Below, one piece after another: positions 49,780 to 58,580 of a stretch of 64,000 nucleotides of DNA. Where the stretch lies: contig NC_013739.1 of NCBI RefSeq assembly GCF_000025265.1, forward strand, positions 5,380,001 to 5,444,000, in the 5' to 3' direction. The stretch comes from Conexibacter woesei DSM 14684. Its GTDB lineage: Bacteria > Actinomycetota > Thermoleophilia > Solirubrobacterales > Solirubrobacteraceae. The position numbers were made by a program, and so were the translations under genes. Position 1 is the first letter of the stretch. Each line of letters begins with the position of its first letter. The notes beneath the pieces are model-generated. The model did no database searches. It had not been told where the DNA came from and saw only the letters and a list, made by a program, of their open reading frames with translations.

Positions 49780-50765
49780 GCGCGCAGCTCCTCGGCGAAC
49801 TGCGGCGGGAGCGTCGCCGGGTCCGGCCACGGCGCCGCCAGCCCGGACTCGCGCGCGGCCTCCAGCTCCGCCGCGACGTCGGTATCGACCGCGTCGAGCA
49901 CATCCGCCGCGACGCCCTCCTCCGCGAGCCGCGCACGTGAGAGCACGAGCGGGTCGCGCTCTCTCCACTGCTCCAGCTCGCCGTCGGGCCGGTAGCGCGC
50001 CGGATCGCTGCGCGAATGGCCGACGAAGCGATACGTCCGCGCCTCCAGCAGCGTCGGGCCCTCGCCGGCACGGCCGCGCGCGACCGCACGCTGCGCCGCC
50101 TCACGCACGCTCCACACCTGCATCCCGTCGACCTGCTCGGCCTCCACGCCGAGCGACGCCGCGCGGCTCAGGATGTCGCCGCCGCTGACCGCCTCGGTCA
50201 GCGTGTACTCCATGTACAGGTTGTTCTCGCAGACGAACAGCACCGGCAGCCTGAACACGTGCGCGAAGTTGAGGCACTCGAAGAAGTAGCCCTGGTTCGT
50301 CGCGCCGTCGCCGAAGTAGGCGACCGCCACGCCGCCGTCGAGCCGCGTCGCCAGCGCCGCGCCGACCGCCGCCGCGATCGAGCCGCCGACGATCCCGTAG
50401 CTGCCCATGTAGCCGTGCTTCATCGACGTCACGTTCATCGAGCCGGCGCGACCGCCGTTGATCCCGGTCGCGCGGCCGAGCATCTCGTCCAGCAGCTCGC
50501 TCGCGCCGACGCCCTGCGCCATCGCATGGCCGTGGCCGCGGTAGGTGCCGGCGACGCGGTCGCGCGTGTCGAGCGCGCTCGACACGCCGACCGCCACTGC
50601 CTCCTGGCCGCTGTACAGATGCGTCGTCCCGTACACCTCCCCCTTCAGGAAGAGCGACTGGATCAACTCCTCGAACCGCCGGATCCGTGTCATCGAGCGG
50701 AACAGCTCGAGATGGAGATCCCGCTCGGCCGTGTCCGCTCGTCTGGTCTGCTGCCTGACTGCCAT
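49776..50765 (-). CDS. 2-oxoacid dehydrogenase E1 component, alpha subunit (second copy)
   Basis: 329 residues: LFRSMTRIRRFEELIQSLFLKGEVYGTTHLYSGQEAVAVG, YRGHGHAMAQG, GRATGINGGRAGSMNVTS, ThDP motif YFGDGATNQGYFFECLNFAHVFRLPVLFVCENN and YRFVGHSRSDPARYR. These sequences are closest to acetoin/pyruvate dehydrogenase E1alpha. The ATG at 50765 has GAGGAG seven bases upstream; an in-frame start at 50780 overlapping the SDR stop is possible. Order alpha-E2-beta is unusual (alpha-beta-E2 is common). Confidence 0.93.
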   Translation of the reverse strand: MAVRQQTRRADTAERDLHLELFRSMTRIRRFEELIQSLFLKGEVYGTTHLYSGQEAVAVGVSSALDTRDRVAGTYRGHGHAMAQGVGASELLDEMLGRATGINGGRAGSMNVTSMKHGYMGSYGIVGGSIAAAVGAALATRLDGGVAVAYFGDGATNQGYFFECLNFAHVFRLPVLFVCENNLYMEYTLTEAVSGGDILSRAASLGVEAEQVDGMQVWSVREAAQRAVARGRAGEGPTLLEARTYRFVGHSRSDPARYRPDGELEQWRERDPLVLSRARLAEEGVAADVLDAVDTDVAAELEAARESGLAAPWPDPATLPPQFAEELRA

Positions 50766-50776
50766 CGTGTCGCTCC

Positions 50777-51607
50777 TCATGCCGCCGGGCCGGCGTCTGC
50801 CGCGATTCCGACGTTCCCGTTCAAAGTCATCCCGCCGTCGACCACCAGCTCGTGGCCGGCGAGGTAACCGGCCGCGTCGGAGGCGAGGAAGACGACCGCC
50901 TTCGCGACGTCCTCCGGCCGCCCCACGCGCCCGAGCGCGATCCGCTCCTCGTACGCCCGCCGCACGGCGGGCGTGTAGAAGTCCGCCGTCAGCGCCGTCT
51001 CGGTCGCGCCCGGCGCGACCGCGTTGACGCCGATCCCCTCGCCGCCGAACTCGACCGCCAGCGCCTTCGTCAGCGCGACGACGCCGCCCTTCGCGGTCAC
51101 GTACGCCGCCGCCAGCGAGATCGGCTGCACGGCGGTGATCGAGGAGACGTTCACGATCCGCCCCGCTCTGCGCGGCAGCATCCGTCTCAGCGCCGCGCGG
51201 CAGCCGTGGACGTAGCCGTGGAGGTTGGAGCCGAGCAGGTCGTGCCAGTCGTCCTCGCTCGTCTCCATGAACGGCCGTACGAGCAGCTGCGCGGCGTTGT
51301 TGACCCAGACGTCGATCGGCCCCAGGTCGCGCTCGACGCGGTCGGCGAACGCCTCGACCTGCTCGGCCGACGCCGTCGTCCCCTCGACCATCAGCGCGCG
51401 CCGGCCGGCGGCCTCGATCGCCGCGGCCGTCGCGGCCGCGCCGTCACCGCCGTCGGCGAGGTGGATGCTCGCGACGTCGGCGCCGGCCTGCGCGAGCGCG
51501 ATCGCGGTCGCCTGGCCGATCCCGCTCGACGCGCCGGTCACGACGGCGCGCTTGCCGCTCAGGTCATCGATGCTCATGCTCTCCCTCTCGACAGTCGAAT
51601 CGGTCAT
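50777..51607 (-). CDS. Short-chain dehydrogenase/reductase (SDR)
   Basis: 276 residues, classical SDR: VVTGASSGIG, NNAAQLLV, catalytic Ser in VNVSSITAV and YVTAK, VAPGATETALT and the C-terminal GHELVVDGGMTLNGN. It could oxidise a sugar to the lactone that SMP-30 opens, or a later keto-acid. The ATG at 51607 overlaps the ADH stop (ATGA); an alternative ATG at 51577 has AGGGAG before it and may be the true start. After STRAND 2 the sequence SIHLADG does not show clear cofactor preference. Confidence 0.9.
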   Translation of the reverse strand: MTDSTVERESMSIDDLSGKRAVVTGASSGIGQATAIALAQAGADVASIHLADGGDGAAATAAAIEAAGRRALMVEGTTASAEQVEAFADRVERDLGPIDVWVNNAAQLLVRPFMETSEDDWHDLLGSNLHGYVHGCRAALRRMLPRRAGRIVNVSSITAVQPISLAAAYVTAKGGVVALTKALAVEFGGEGIGVNAVAPGATETALTADFYTPAVRRAYEERIALGRVGRPEDVAKAVVFLASDAAGYLAGHELVVDGGMTLNGNVGIAADAGPAA

Positions 51608-52605
51608 GCGCTCGCCTGCGGATCGAAGACGACCTTCATCCCGCGGCTCGCGCGCAGGTCGTCGAAGACGCGTCTCCAGTCGCCGAGCGCGGCGACCTCG
51701 GAGACGAGCGGGTCGAGCGCCACGTCGCGGCGCTCGATCATGCGGATCGCACGGCGCCACGACAGCGGCGTCGAGGCGAAGCCCGTGCTGAGGTCGATCT
51801 CCTTCTTCAGCACGAGGTCGAGCGGAACCGTGACCGGGCGCCCGAAGATCCCGACCTGCACGAACCGCCCGCCGCTGCGGACCTGCTCCATGCAGATCGC
51901 GGCGCCGGCCGCGCTGCCCGACGCGTCGATCGCGACGTCGGCCTCGAAGCCGTCCGCGAGTGTGTCGGTCGCCTCCAGCCCGAGCCCGCGCGCGACCTCC
52001 AGCCGCGCCGCGTCGCGCGGCAGCCCGCTGAGGACGACCTCGCCGCCGAGCGTCCGCGCGACCTGCCCGGCGAGCACCCCCATCGGCCCCGGGCCGACGA
52101 CCAGCACCCGCTCGCCCGGCGCGACCGCCGCCGGGTCGAGCATGCACTGGCAGACGCACGCCAGCGGCTCCGCCAGCGCCGCCCCCTCCGGCGCCAGCCA
52201 CGCCGGGATGCGGTGGACGTTGCGCGCCGGCACGATCGTCCGCGGCGCGAACGCGCCGTCGACGTGCGTGCCGATCGAGCGCCGCAGCGCGCACAGGTTC
52301 GGCCGTCCCTCGCGGCACGGCGGGCACGCCCCGCAGGTCGAGAAGAACGTCTCGCTGACGACGCGCGCGCCGATCAGTGCGGCATCGACGCCGTCGCCGG
52401 CCGCGCGCACGACGCCGCACAGCTCGTGGCCGAGCGTGACCGGCGGGACGGCCGCGTACTCGCCTGCCTCGATGTGCAGGTCGGTGCCGCAGACGCCCGC
52501 GGCGAGGACGTCGAGCAGCACCTCGCCCGCCGCGGGCTCGCGTTCGGGCCGCTCGATCAGCTCGACGTTGCCGGGACCGCCGGCGGTCTTCGCGAGGCCG
52601 ATCAC
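51604..52605 (-). CDS. Zinc-dependent medium-chain alcohol/polyol dehydrogenase
   Basis: 333 residues, MDR family. Catalytic zinc: GVCGTDLHI (Cys), GHELCGVV (His-Glu); structural zinc lobe CGACPPCREGRPNLC with four Cys. Rossmann motif VLVVGPGPMGVLAGQVAR. GTHVDGAFAPRTIVPARNVHRIP is typical of sorbitol/threonine dehydrogenase-like enzymes. It probably oxidises a sugar or polyol at a secondary hydroxyl. The GTG at 52605 overlaps the stop of the upstream glycosidase gene (GTGA). Confidence 0.92.
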   Translation of the reverse strand: MIGLAKTAGGPGNVELIERPEREPAAGEVLLDVLAAGVCGTDLHIEAGEYAAVPPVTLGHELCGVVRAAGDGVDAALIGARVVSETFFSTCGACPPCREGRPNLCALRRSIGTHVDGAFAPRTIVPARNVHRIPAWLAPEGAALAEPLACVCQCMLDPAAVAPGERVLVVGPGPMGVLAGQVARTLGGEVVLSGLPRDAARLEVARGLGLEATDTLADGFEADVAIDASGSAAGAAICMEQVRSGGRFVQVGIFGRPVTVPLDLVLKKEIDLSTGFASTPLSWRRAIRMIERRDVALDPLVSEVAALGDWRRVFDDLRASRGMKVVFDPQASA

Positions 52606-54749
52606 GCCTGCTCCCCGCCCCAGCGCGCCGCGACCATCGTCAGCTCCGGCAGCGTGCCGAGCGTCACGCGCGCGGTCCCGTCGGCCTCCGTCTCGAACGC
52701 GAGCGGGCGGCCGGAGGGCAGCTCCTGCACCGCCTCGAAGCGCGCGCCGACCGGCGGACGGATCCGCAGCGTCGTCCGCGGCACGAGCGCGGCCGGCGAG
52801 TTCAGCAGCGCGATCCGCCGCGTGCGGCGGTCGGCGTGGTCGAACACGGAGACCCACACGTCCGGGCGGGTCTCGCAGCGCACCGTCCAGGCGTCGCCGA
52901 GCAGGTCGCCGACGAGGCCGGCGAACAGCCGCTCATTGACGTCGAACTGCTGGCGCTCGACGTCGTGCGCGCTGTAGATCGTCTCGCCCGCGCCGAAGCG
53001 GGCACGCACGATCGCCGGCTCGCCGGTGTCGGTCCACGGCGGCGAGCAGTGGACCGACGCCCACTCGCGGTCGTCCATGTCGCCGAGGTGCGGATGACCG
53101 TACGGCAGCGACAGCGTCGCGAGCGTCTGCGTCACGGCGCCCGCGCGCGGCCGCAGCCGCAGCAGCCCGCCCGCGAGGCTCCCTCTCGGGGCGTCCCAGC
53201 TGAGCTCGCGCTGCGGGTCGGTCAGCGCGCGCATCCGCTCCGTCGCCGGTGTCGCGTAGGCGACCCGGCCGACCTCCTCGCCCGCCAGCTCGACGCCGAA
53301 GACGTCGCCCAGCATGAAGTCGTCGTGGCGCACGCCGCGCGTCTCCACCAGCGAGCTGTAGCCGCTCGCGTAGACCCGCCCGCCCGCGCGCACGTACGCG
53401 CTCACCGCCGCGACCTCCTCGGCGTCCATCCGCACGACGTTCGGCAGCACGAGCACGCGCCAGCGCTCCAGCTCGCCCAGCTGGCGGCGCGTGAGGACGC
53501 CGAACGGCACGTGCGCGCGCTGCAGCGCGCGGCAGGCGCCCCGCACGGCCTCCAGGTGCGGGTAGCTGTCGGCGCGCACGTTGCGCTCCGCCAGCGGGGC
53601 GCCGTTCTCGCCGAAGTCGACCTTCGACGCGTCGGAGAAGTACACCGCCACGTCCTCGACGGGCTCGCCGCCGAGGTGCGGCTCGAACGCCGTGACCGGA
53701 TCGAACGTCGCGCCGACGCGGTCGTAGAGCCGCGCGTTCGCGGTCCCGAGCGGATCGATCCCGTCGATGAACATGCAGGCGGACGACTCGGCCGTCGCGG
53801 CGAGCGCCTGCGAGCGCATCCGCTCGGCCGTCTTCAGCCGCACGTGCTCGGAGTAGCTGACAGTGCCGAAGCTCATGAACTCGACCGGCCGCGAGCGCGA
53901 CAGGTTGCCCATCAGCTTCGTCACGACGAGCTGCTCGGTCGCGTCGCCGTAGAGGTCGCCACCGAGGAAGTCGCTGTGCTCGGTGACCGCGAACGGGACG
54001 CCCTGGACCCAGTGGACGGGGCCGAGCGCGAAGTTGTGATGGACCGCTATCCCGGGCCGCGCCGCCCGCATCGCGTCGGTCACGAGCCCCTGGAACTCGG
54101 CGATCCAGCGCTCGCGCGCGGCCGCGAACGCGCACCATGTCGCGTCGGTCCAGTCGATCGTCGCGGGCAGCTCGGCGCCGATCTCGGAGCGACAGCGGTC
54201 GCGGCAGTGACGGCAGCCGCAGACGGCCGGCCAGAACGACATGTCGCAGAACGCGGCGCCGACGTCGTAGCGCCCGTAGAGGTCGGCGATCTGGCCTCTG
54301 ACGTAGTCGCGGTAGCCCGGGCTGTTGGGGCAGCAGAGCGCGTGGCGGTCGTACGTGGTGCCGGTTCTGCGGCGCCCGCCGACCGGCTCCAGCCGCCAGT
54401 CGGGATCGTGCTCGTGGGCCCAGTTGTCGAAGATCACGCTGTAGTACGCGCACGCCGCGATCCCGCGCTCGGCGAGCGCCGCGACCGTCTGGCCGACGAC
54501 GTCTCTGCCGGCCGTGCCCGGGTGCTCGGGTCCGACCTGCGCCGGCCAGAAGCAGTACCCGGCGAGGCTCTTGCACGCGAACATCACCGACGTCAGCCCC
54601 GCGCGCGCGTAGAGGTCGGCCATCGCGCCGGCGTCGAACTCGGACAGGAAGCGCTGCTCCCAGCCCGGGATCTCCATGTCGACGAGCATCCGCCTCCAGC
54701 CGCGCTGGTAGTCGGATCGCACCGGGGGCGTCTGCGCGCTCAACTGCAT
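52602..54749 (-). CDS. Putative glycoside hydrolase with TIM barrel and beta-galactosidase-type trimerisation domain
   Basis: 715 residues. N-terminal barrel: GLTSVMFACKSLAGYCFWPAQVG, IAACAYYSVIFDNWAHEHDPDW, YDVGAAFCDMSFWPAVCGCRHCRDR (Asp at a strand end, four nearby Cys), PGIAVHHNFALGP, EFMSFGTVSYSEHVRLKT. From about 395 on a GATase-like trimerisation domain: LQRAHVPFGVLTRRQLGELERWRVLVLPNVVRMDAEEVAAVSAYVRAGGRVYASG, followed by a beta-sandwich. The arrangement matches proteins annotated with a beta-galactosidase trimerisation domain and GH29/GH42-like barrels. The start is uncertain: ATG 54749 lies directly against GAGGAG; a TTG at 54743 has better spacing. Cytoplasmic; likely removes a terminal sugar from the imported glycan. 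Confidence 0.78.
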   Translation of the reverse strand: MQLSAQTPPVRSDYQRGWRRMLVDMEIPGWEQRFLSEFDAGAMADLYARAGLTSVMFACKSLAGYCFWPAQVGPEHPGTAGRDVVGQTVAALAERGIAACAYYSVIFDNWAHEHDPDWRLEPVGGRRRTGTTYDRHALCCPNSPGYRDYVRGQIADLYGRYDVGAAFCDMSFWPAVCGCRHCRDRCRSEIGAELPATIDWTDATWCAFAAARERWIAEFQGLVTDAMRAARPGIAVHHNFALGPVHWVQGVPFAVTEHSDFLGGDLYGDATEQLVVTKLMGNLSRSRPVEFMSFGTVSYSEHVRLKTAERMRSQALAATAESSACMFIDGIDPLGTANARLYDRVGATFDPVTAFEPHLGGEPVEDVAVYFSDASKVDFGENGAPLAERNVRADSYPHLEAVRGACRALQRAHVPFGVLTRRQLGELERWRVLVLPNVVRMDAEEVAAVSAYVRAGGRVYASGYSSLVETRGVRHDDFMLGDVFGVELAGEEVGRVAYATPATERMRALTDPQRELSWDAPRGSLAGGLLRLRPRAGAVTQTLATLSLPYGHPHLGDMDDREWASVHCSPPWTDTGEPAIVRARFGAGETIYSAHDVERQQFDVNERLFAGLVGDLLGDAWTVRCETRPDVWVSVFDHADRRTRRIALLNSPAALVPRTTLRIRPPVGARFEAVQELPSGRPLAFETEADGTARVTLGTLPELTMVAARWGGEQA

Positions 54750-54756
54750 CTCCTCG

Positions 54757-55752
54757 TCATCTCGCAAAGTGGCACCAGGCGCTGTGGCCGTGGCCGAGGT
54801 CGGCGGGGGCCGGGTCGACCTCCGCGCAGATCTCCTGCGCGAGCGGGCAGCGCGTGCGGAAGCGGCAGCCGGACGGGATCGCCAGCGGCGAGGGGATCTC
54901 GCCGCTGAGGGCGGGCTGCCGCCGCGCGCTGCGGCGCTCCCGGCCCGGCTGGGACTCCAGCAGCGCGCGCGTGTACGGATGTCCGGGCGCGGTGAAGACC
55001 TTCGCGGCCGGCCCGGACTCGACGACGCGGCCGAGGTACATCACCATCACGCGCTCGGCGACGTGCGCGACGACCGACAGCTGGTGGGCGATGAAGACGA
55101 TCGCGACGCCCTGCTCGGAGCGCAGCCGCTCGAACAGGTCGAGCACCTGCGCCTGGATCGAGACGTCGAGCGCGCTGACCGGCTCGTCGGCGATCAGCAG
55201 CTCCGGCCGCGCCGCCATCGCGCGGGCGATCGCGACGCGCTGCCGCTGGCCACCCGACAGCTGGCCGGGCCGGCGTGCGCCGAGCGCGGCCGGGAGGCCG
55301 ACCATTTCGAGCACCTCGCCGACGTAGTCGTCCAGCCGCTGGCCGTCGGGCACGAGCCCGTGCACCTTCGCCGGCTCGCCGACCGCCTGCGCGACCGTCA
55401 TCAGCGGGTTCAGCGACGAGTACGGGTCCTGGTAGACCATCTGCATCTTGCGGCGGACGGCTGCCAGCTCGCGGCCGGTCGCAGCGCGGACGTCGGTCTC
55501 GCCGAAGCGGATCGCGCCCGCGTCCGCCTCGTGCAGCTTCACGAGGCACTTGCCGAGCGTGCTCTTGCCGCTGCCGGACTCGCCGACGATCCCGAGCGTC
55601 TCGTGCGCCGCCAGCTCGAACGAGACGCCGTCGACGGCGGTCAGCCGCGGCCGGCGCCGCTTCAGCACGTCGACCGCGTCGCGGCGGGCATCGAAGCGCT
55701 TCACGAGCCCCTCGACCTCGATCACGGGCGTGGCGGGCGTGGCGTCAGGCAT
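54757..55752 (-). CDS. Oligopeptide/oligosaccharide ABC transporter ATP-binding protein (DppF/OppF type)
   Basis: 331 residues. Walker A GESGSGKST, Q-loop VYQDPYSSLNP, signature LSGGQRQR, Walker B LLIADEPVSALD, switch His in AHQLSV, and the C-terminal oligo_HPY extension with CRFRTRCPLAQEICAEV (Fe-S-like Cys cluster typical of the family). Powers import together with the other ATPase and two permeases. Overlaps the preceding ATPase gene by 8 bases. In a glycan-utilisation operon the cargo is more probably an oligosaccharide than a peptide. Confidence 0.95.
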   Translation of the reverse strand: MPDATPATPVIEVEGLVKRFDARRDAVDVLKRRRPRLTAVDGVSFELAAHETLGIVGESGSGKSTLGKCLVKLHEADAGAIRFGETDVRAATGRELAAVRRKMQMVYQDPYSSLNPLMTVAQAVGEPAKVHGLVPDGQRLDDYVGEVLEMVGLPAALGARRPGQLSGGQRQRVAIARAMAARPELLIADEPVSALDVSIQAQVLDLFERLRSEQGVAIVFIAHQLSVVAHVAERVMVMYLGRVVESGPAAKVFTAPGHPYTRALLESQPGRERRSARRQPALSGEIPSPLAIPSGCRFRTRCPLAQEICAEVDPAPADLGHGHSAWCHFAR

Positions 55753-56749
55753 GGCTGCGCTCCTCCTGTCTGCGTGCGGCGTCGGCGAAGGGGCAGGCGG
55801 AGCGGTGTGCGCCGGCTCTGCGGTCCAGCTCCATCGGGACGAGGGCGCACTCCGCTCTCGCGAGGCCGCAGCGCGGTGCGAACGAGCAGCCCGGCGGCAG
55901 GTCGGCGATCGTCGGCGGCTGGCCGGGGATCGCGGCGATCCGCTCGCTGCGCTGCTCGCCCGGCATCGCCGGCACCGCGGCCAGCAGGCCGCGCGTGTAC
56001 GGGTGGCGCGGCGCCAGCAGCACCTCGTCGACGTCGCCGGACTCGACGACGCGGCCGGCGTACATGACCGAGACGCGGTCGCACGCCTGGCCGATCACGC
56101 CGAGGTCGTGCGAGACGAGGATCAGCGCCATCCCGGACTCCGCCTGGAGGTCCGCCAGCAGGCTCAGGATCTGGTCCTGGATCGTCACGTCGAGCGCCGT
56201 CGTCGGCTCGTCGGCCAGCAGCAGCGCCGGCTCGCACGCGATCGCGATCGCGATCATCACGCGCTGGCGCATGCCGCCGCTGAGCTGGTGCGGGTAGTCG
56301 CGCAGGCGCTCGCGCGCCGACGGGATGCCGACGCGGTCGAGCAGCTCGACCGCCCGCGCGCGGGCGTCACGGCGCGTTCTGCCGGCGCGCTTGGTCAGCA
56401 CCTCGACGAGCTGGTCGCCGATCGAGTAGACCGGGTTCAGGCTCTGCTGCGGGTCCTGGAAGATCATCGCGATCTCACGCCCGCGCACCGCCCGCCAGTC
56501 TCCCCGCGAGGCGTCGAGCAGGTCGCGCTCGCCGCGCCACATGGCGGTCCCGCCGAGCACCCTGCCCGGCCGCGGGATCACGCCGAGCAGCGAGCGCAGC
56601 GAGACGCTCTTGCCGCAGCCGGACTCGCCGACGAGGCCGAGCGTCTCTCCCGCATCGACGCCGAAGCCGACGCCGTCGGCCGCGAGCGCATGGCCGGTGG
56701 AGGTCGGGAAGCCGATCGTCAGTCCTGAGACGTCGAGCAGCGGGGTCAC
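55745..56749 (-). CDS. ABC transporter ATP-binding protein (DppD/OppD type)
   Basis: 334 residues. Walker A GESGCGKSV (Val in place of the usual Thr after Ser-... common in DppD), Q-loop IFQDPQQSLNPVYSI, signature LSGGMRQR, Walker B LLLADEPTTALD, SHDLGV, and oligo_HPY C-terminus CSFAPRCGLARAECALV. GTG 56749 overlaps the permease stop (GTGA). Partner of the ATPase encoded downstream. Confidence 0.94.
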   Translation of the reverse strand: MTPLLDVSGLTIGFPTSTGHALAADGVGFGVDAGETLGLVGESGCGKSVSLRSLLGVIPRPGRVLGGTAMWRGERDLLDASRGDWRAVRGREIAMIFQDPQQSLNPVYSIGDQLVEVLTKRAGRTRRDARARAVELLDRVGIPSARERLRDYPHQLSGGMRQRVMIAIAIACEPALLLADEPTTALDVTIQDQILSLLADLQAESGMALILVSHDLGVIGQACDRVSVMYAGRVVESGDVDEVLLAPRHPYTRGLLAAVPAMPGEQRSERIAAIPGQPPTIADLPPGCSFAPRCGLARAECALVPMELDRRAGAHRSACPFADAARRQEERSHA

Positions 56750-57651
56750 TTGACGACCGCCTCGTGCTCGACGCCGAGCCGCTCGGCGAGCGCGTCGCCG
56801 ACGAGCGAGAAGCCGAGCCCGACGATCATCACGACGATGCCGGGGAACGTGCTGATCCACCACGCCGAGGTCAGGTACGGCTGGCCGCTGGCGATGATCG
56901 CGCCCCACTCGGGCGTCGGCGGCGGCACGCCGAGGCCGAGGAACGACAGCCCCGCGACGGTCAGGATCGTCACGACGACGTCCGACATCGAGTAGACCGC
57001 GACGGGGCGCAGCAGGTTCGGCAGCGCGTGGCGCAGCACGACGCGGCGACCGGAGAAGCCGAGCGTGCGCGCCGCCTGGATGAATTGCTTCTCGCGCAGC
57101 ACGAGCATGTTCGCGCGGCCCAGCCGCGCGTAGAAGGCCCAGTTGAAGCTGACGACCGCGACGACCACCGCGCCGACGCCGGGCCGCATGATCGCGACGA
57201 CCGCGAGCACGAAGACGAAGTAGGGGAAGGCGATCACGAAGTCGACGACCCGCATCAGGATCCGCTCGACCCAGCCGCCGGCGTAGCCCGCGGCGGCGCC
57301 GACAAGCAGCCCGACGCCGGCCGAGGCGAGCGTCGCGCCGATCGCGAGGCCGAGGTCGAGCCAGGTCGCGGCGAGCGTACGGCTGAGCACGTCGCGGCCC
57401 AGCTCGTCGGTCCCGAACGGGTGGTCGAGCGACGGCGCCTGCAGCGTCGCCAGCAGGTCCTGCTGGTTGGGCTCGGGCAGCACGAAGCGGCCGATCAGGC
57501 TGGCGAGCAGCACGAAGCCGATCAGCCCGACGCCGGTCCACAGCATCGCGCTCGCCTGCTTGGGGGTGCGATCGGCGCGGCGCAGCACGCGGCCGATCAG
57601 GACGTGTCGGCCGCGCGCCCGCGGGGCGGGGCTCATCGCGCCGGCGCTCAC
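56746..57651 (-). CDS. ABC transporter permease (DppC/OppC type)
   Basis: 301 residues with about six membrane helices (LWTGVGLIGFVLLASLIG; LDLGLAIGATLASAGVGLLVG; VVDFVIAFPYFVFVLAVVAIM and others). The EAA loop QAARTLGFSGRRVVLRHALPN contacts the ATPases. HPFGTDELGRDVLSR is the DppC family hallmark. Either GTG 57651 (overlapping the previous stop) or ATG 57636 can be the start; I kept the coupled one. Confidence 0.93.
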   Translation of the reverse strand: MSAGAMSPAPRARGRHVLIGRVLRRADRTPKQASAMLWTGVGLIGFVLLASLIGRFVLPEPNQQDLLATLQAPSLDHPFGTDELGRDVLSRTLAATWLDLGLAIGATLASAGVGLLVGAAAGYAGGWVERILMRVVDFVIAFPYFVFVLAVVAIMRPGVGAVVVAVVSFNWAFYARLGRANMLVLREKQFIQAARTLGFSGRRVVLRHALPNLLRPVAVYSMSDVVVTILTVAGLSFLGLGVPPPTPEWGAIIASGQPYLTSAWWISTFPGIVVMIVGLGFSLVGDALAERLGVEHEAVVK

Positions 57652-58580
57652 AGCCGCACCCGCGGGTCGAGGTAGGCGTAGACGAGGTCGGCGAGCAGGC
57701 CGGCGACCACGACGACGATCCCGAACAGCAGCGTCAGCGCCTGCACGACGGGGTAGTCGCGGAATCTGACGGACGTGACCAGCAGAGAACCGAGGCCGGG
57801 GATCGCGAAGATCTGCTCGACGATCACCGTCGCGCTCAGCAGCACGCCAGCGAGTACGCCGAGGAGCGTGACGGTCGAGGTCGCCGAGTTGCGCAGCACG
57901 TGCTTGGCGAGGACCCGCGGCTCGCTCAGGCCGCGCGCCCGCGCCGCGCCGACGTACTCGCTCTGCAGCGTCTCGATCTCGCTGTCGCGCAGCAGCCGCA
58001 GCAGCAGCGGCGCGAGCCCGAGCCCGATCGTCAGCGCGGGCAGCGTCAAGCTGCGCAGGTGCTCGGAGAACGTGTCGCCGTAGCCCGACGTCGGGAAGAC
58101 GCCGAGCTGCACGCTGAAGAGGTTGACGAGCAGCAGCGCGAGCCAGAACGACGGCATCACGAAGCCGACCGTCGACAGCAGGCGGATCAGCTGGTCGACC
58201 CAGCTGCGCCGCCGCACCGCGGCGATCGTCGCCAGCGGCACGGCGACGACGATCGCGATCAGCAGCGCGTAGCCGACGAGCAGGAAGCTCGGCTGCAGGC
58301 GCCGGCCGATCAGCTCGCCGACGTCCTCCTGCGAGCGGATCGACTCGCCGAAGTCGAACGTCAGCGCGCCGCTGATGAAGTGCCAGTACTGCTGCGGCAG
58401 CGACTGGTCGAGCCCGAGCTGGGCACGGAACGCCGCGATCTGCTCGGGCGTCCCGCGAATGCCGAGCTTGGCAGTCGCGGGGTCGCCCGGCACCAGGTGG
58501 ATCAGCATGAACGCGGCGAAGCTGAGGCAGACGACGACCGGGACCATCTCGAGGACCCGGCCGGCGAGATATCGGCTCAC
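57648..58580 (-). CDS. ABC transporter permease (DppB/OppB type)
   Basis: 310 residues. N-terminal helix VLEMVPVVVCLSFAAFMLIH followed by LVPGDPATAKLG (DppB hallmark), five more membrane helices, EAA loop GAARARGLSEPRVLAKHVLRN, and the C-terminal DLVYAYLDPRVRL. GTG at 58580 overlaps the binding-protein stop. Inner-membrane partner of the DppC-type permease. Confidence 0.94.
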   Translation of the reverse strand: MSRYLAGRVLEMVPVVVCLSFAAFMLIHLVPGDPATAKLGIRGTPEQIAAFRAQLGLDQSLPQQYWHFISGALTFDFGESIRSQEDVGELIGRRLQPSFLLVGYALLIAIVVAVPLATIAAVRRRSWVDQLIRLLSTVGFVMPSFWLALLLVNLFSVQLGVFPTSGYGDTFSEHLRSLTLPALTIGLGLAPLLLRLLRDSEIETLQSEYVGAARARGLSEPRVLAKHVLRNSATSTVTLLGVLAGVLLSATVIVEQIFAIPGLGSLLVTSVRFRDYPVVQALTLLFGIVVVVAGLLADLVYAYLDPRVRL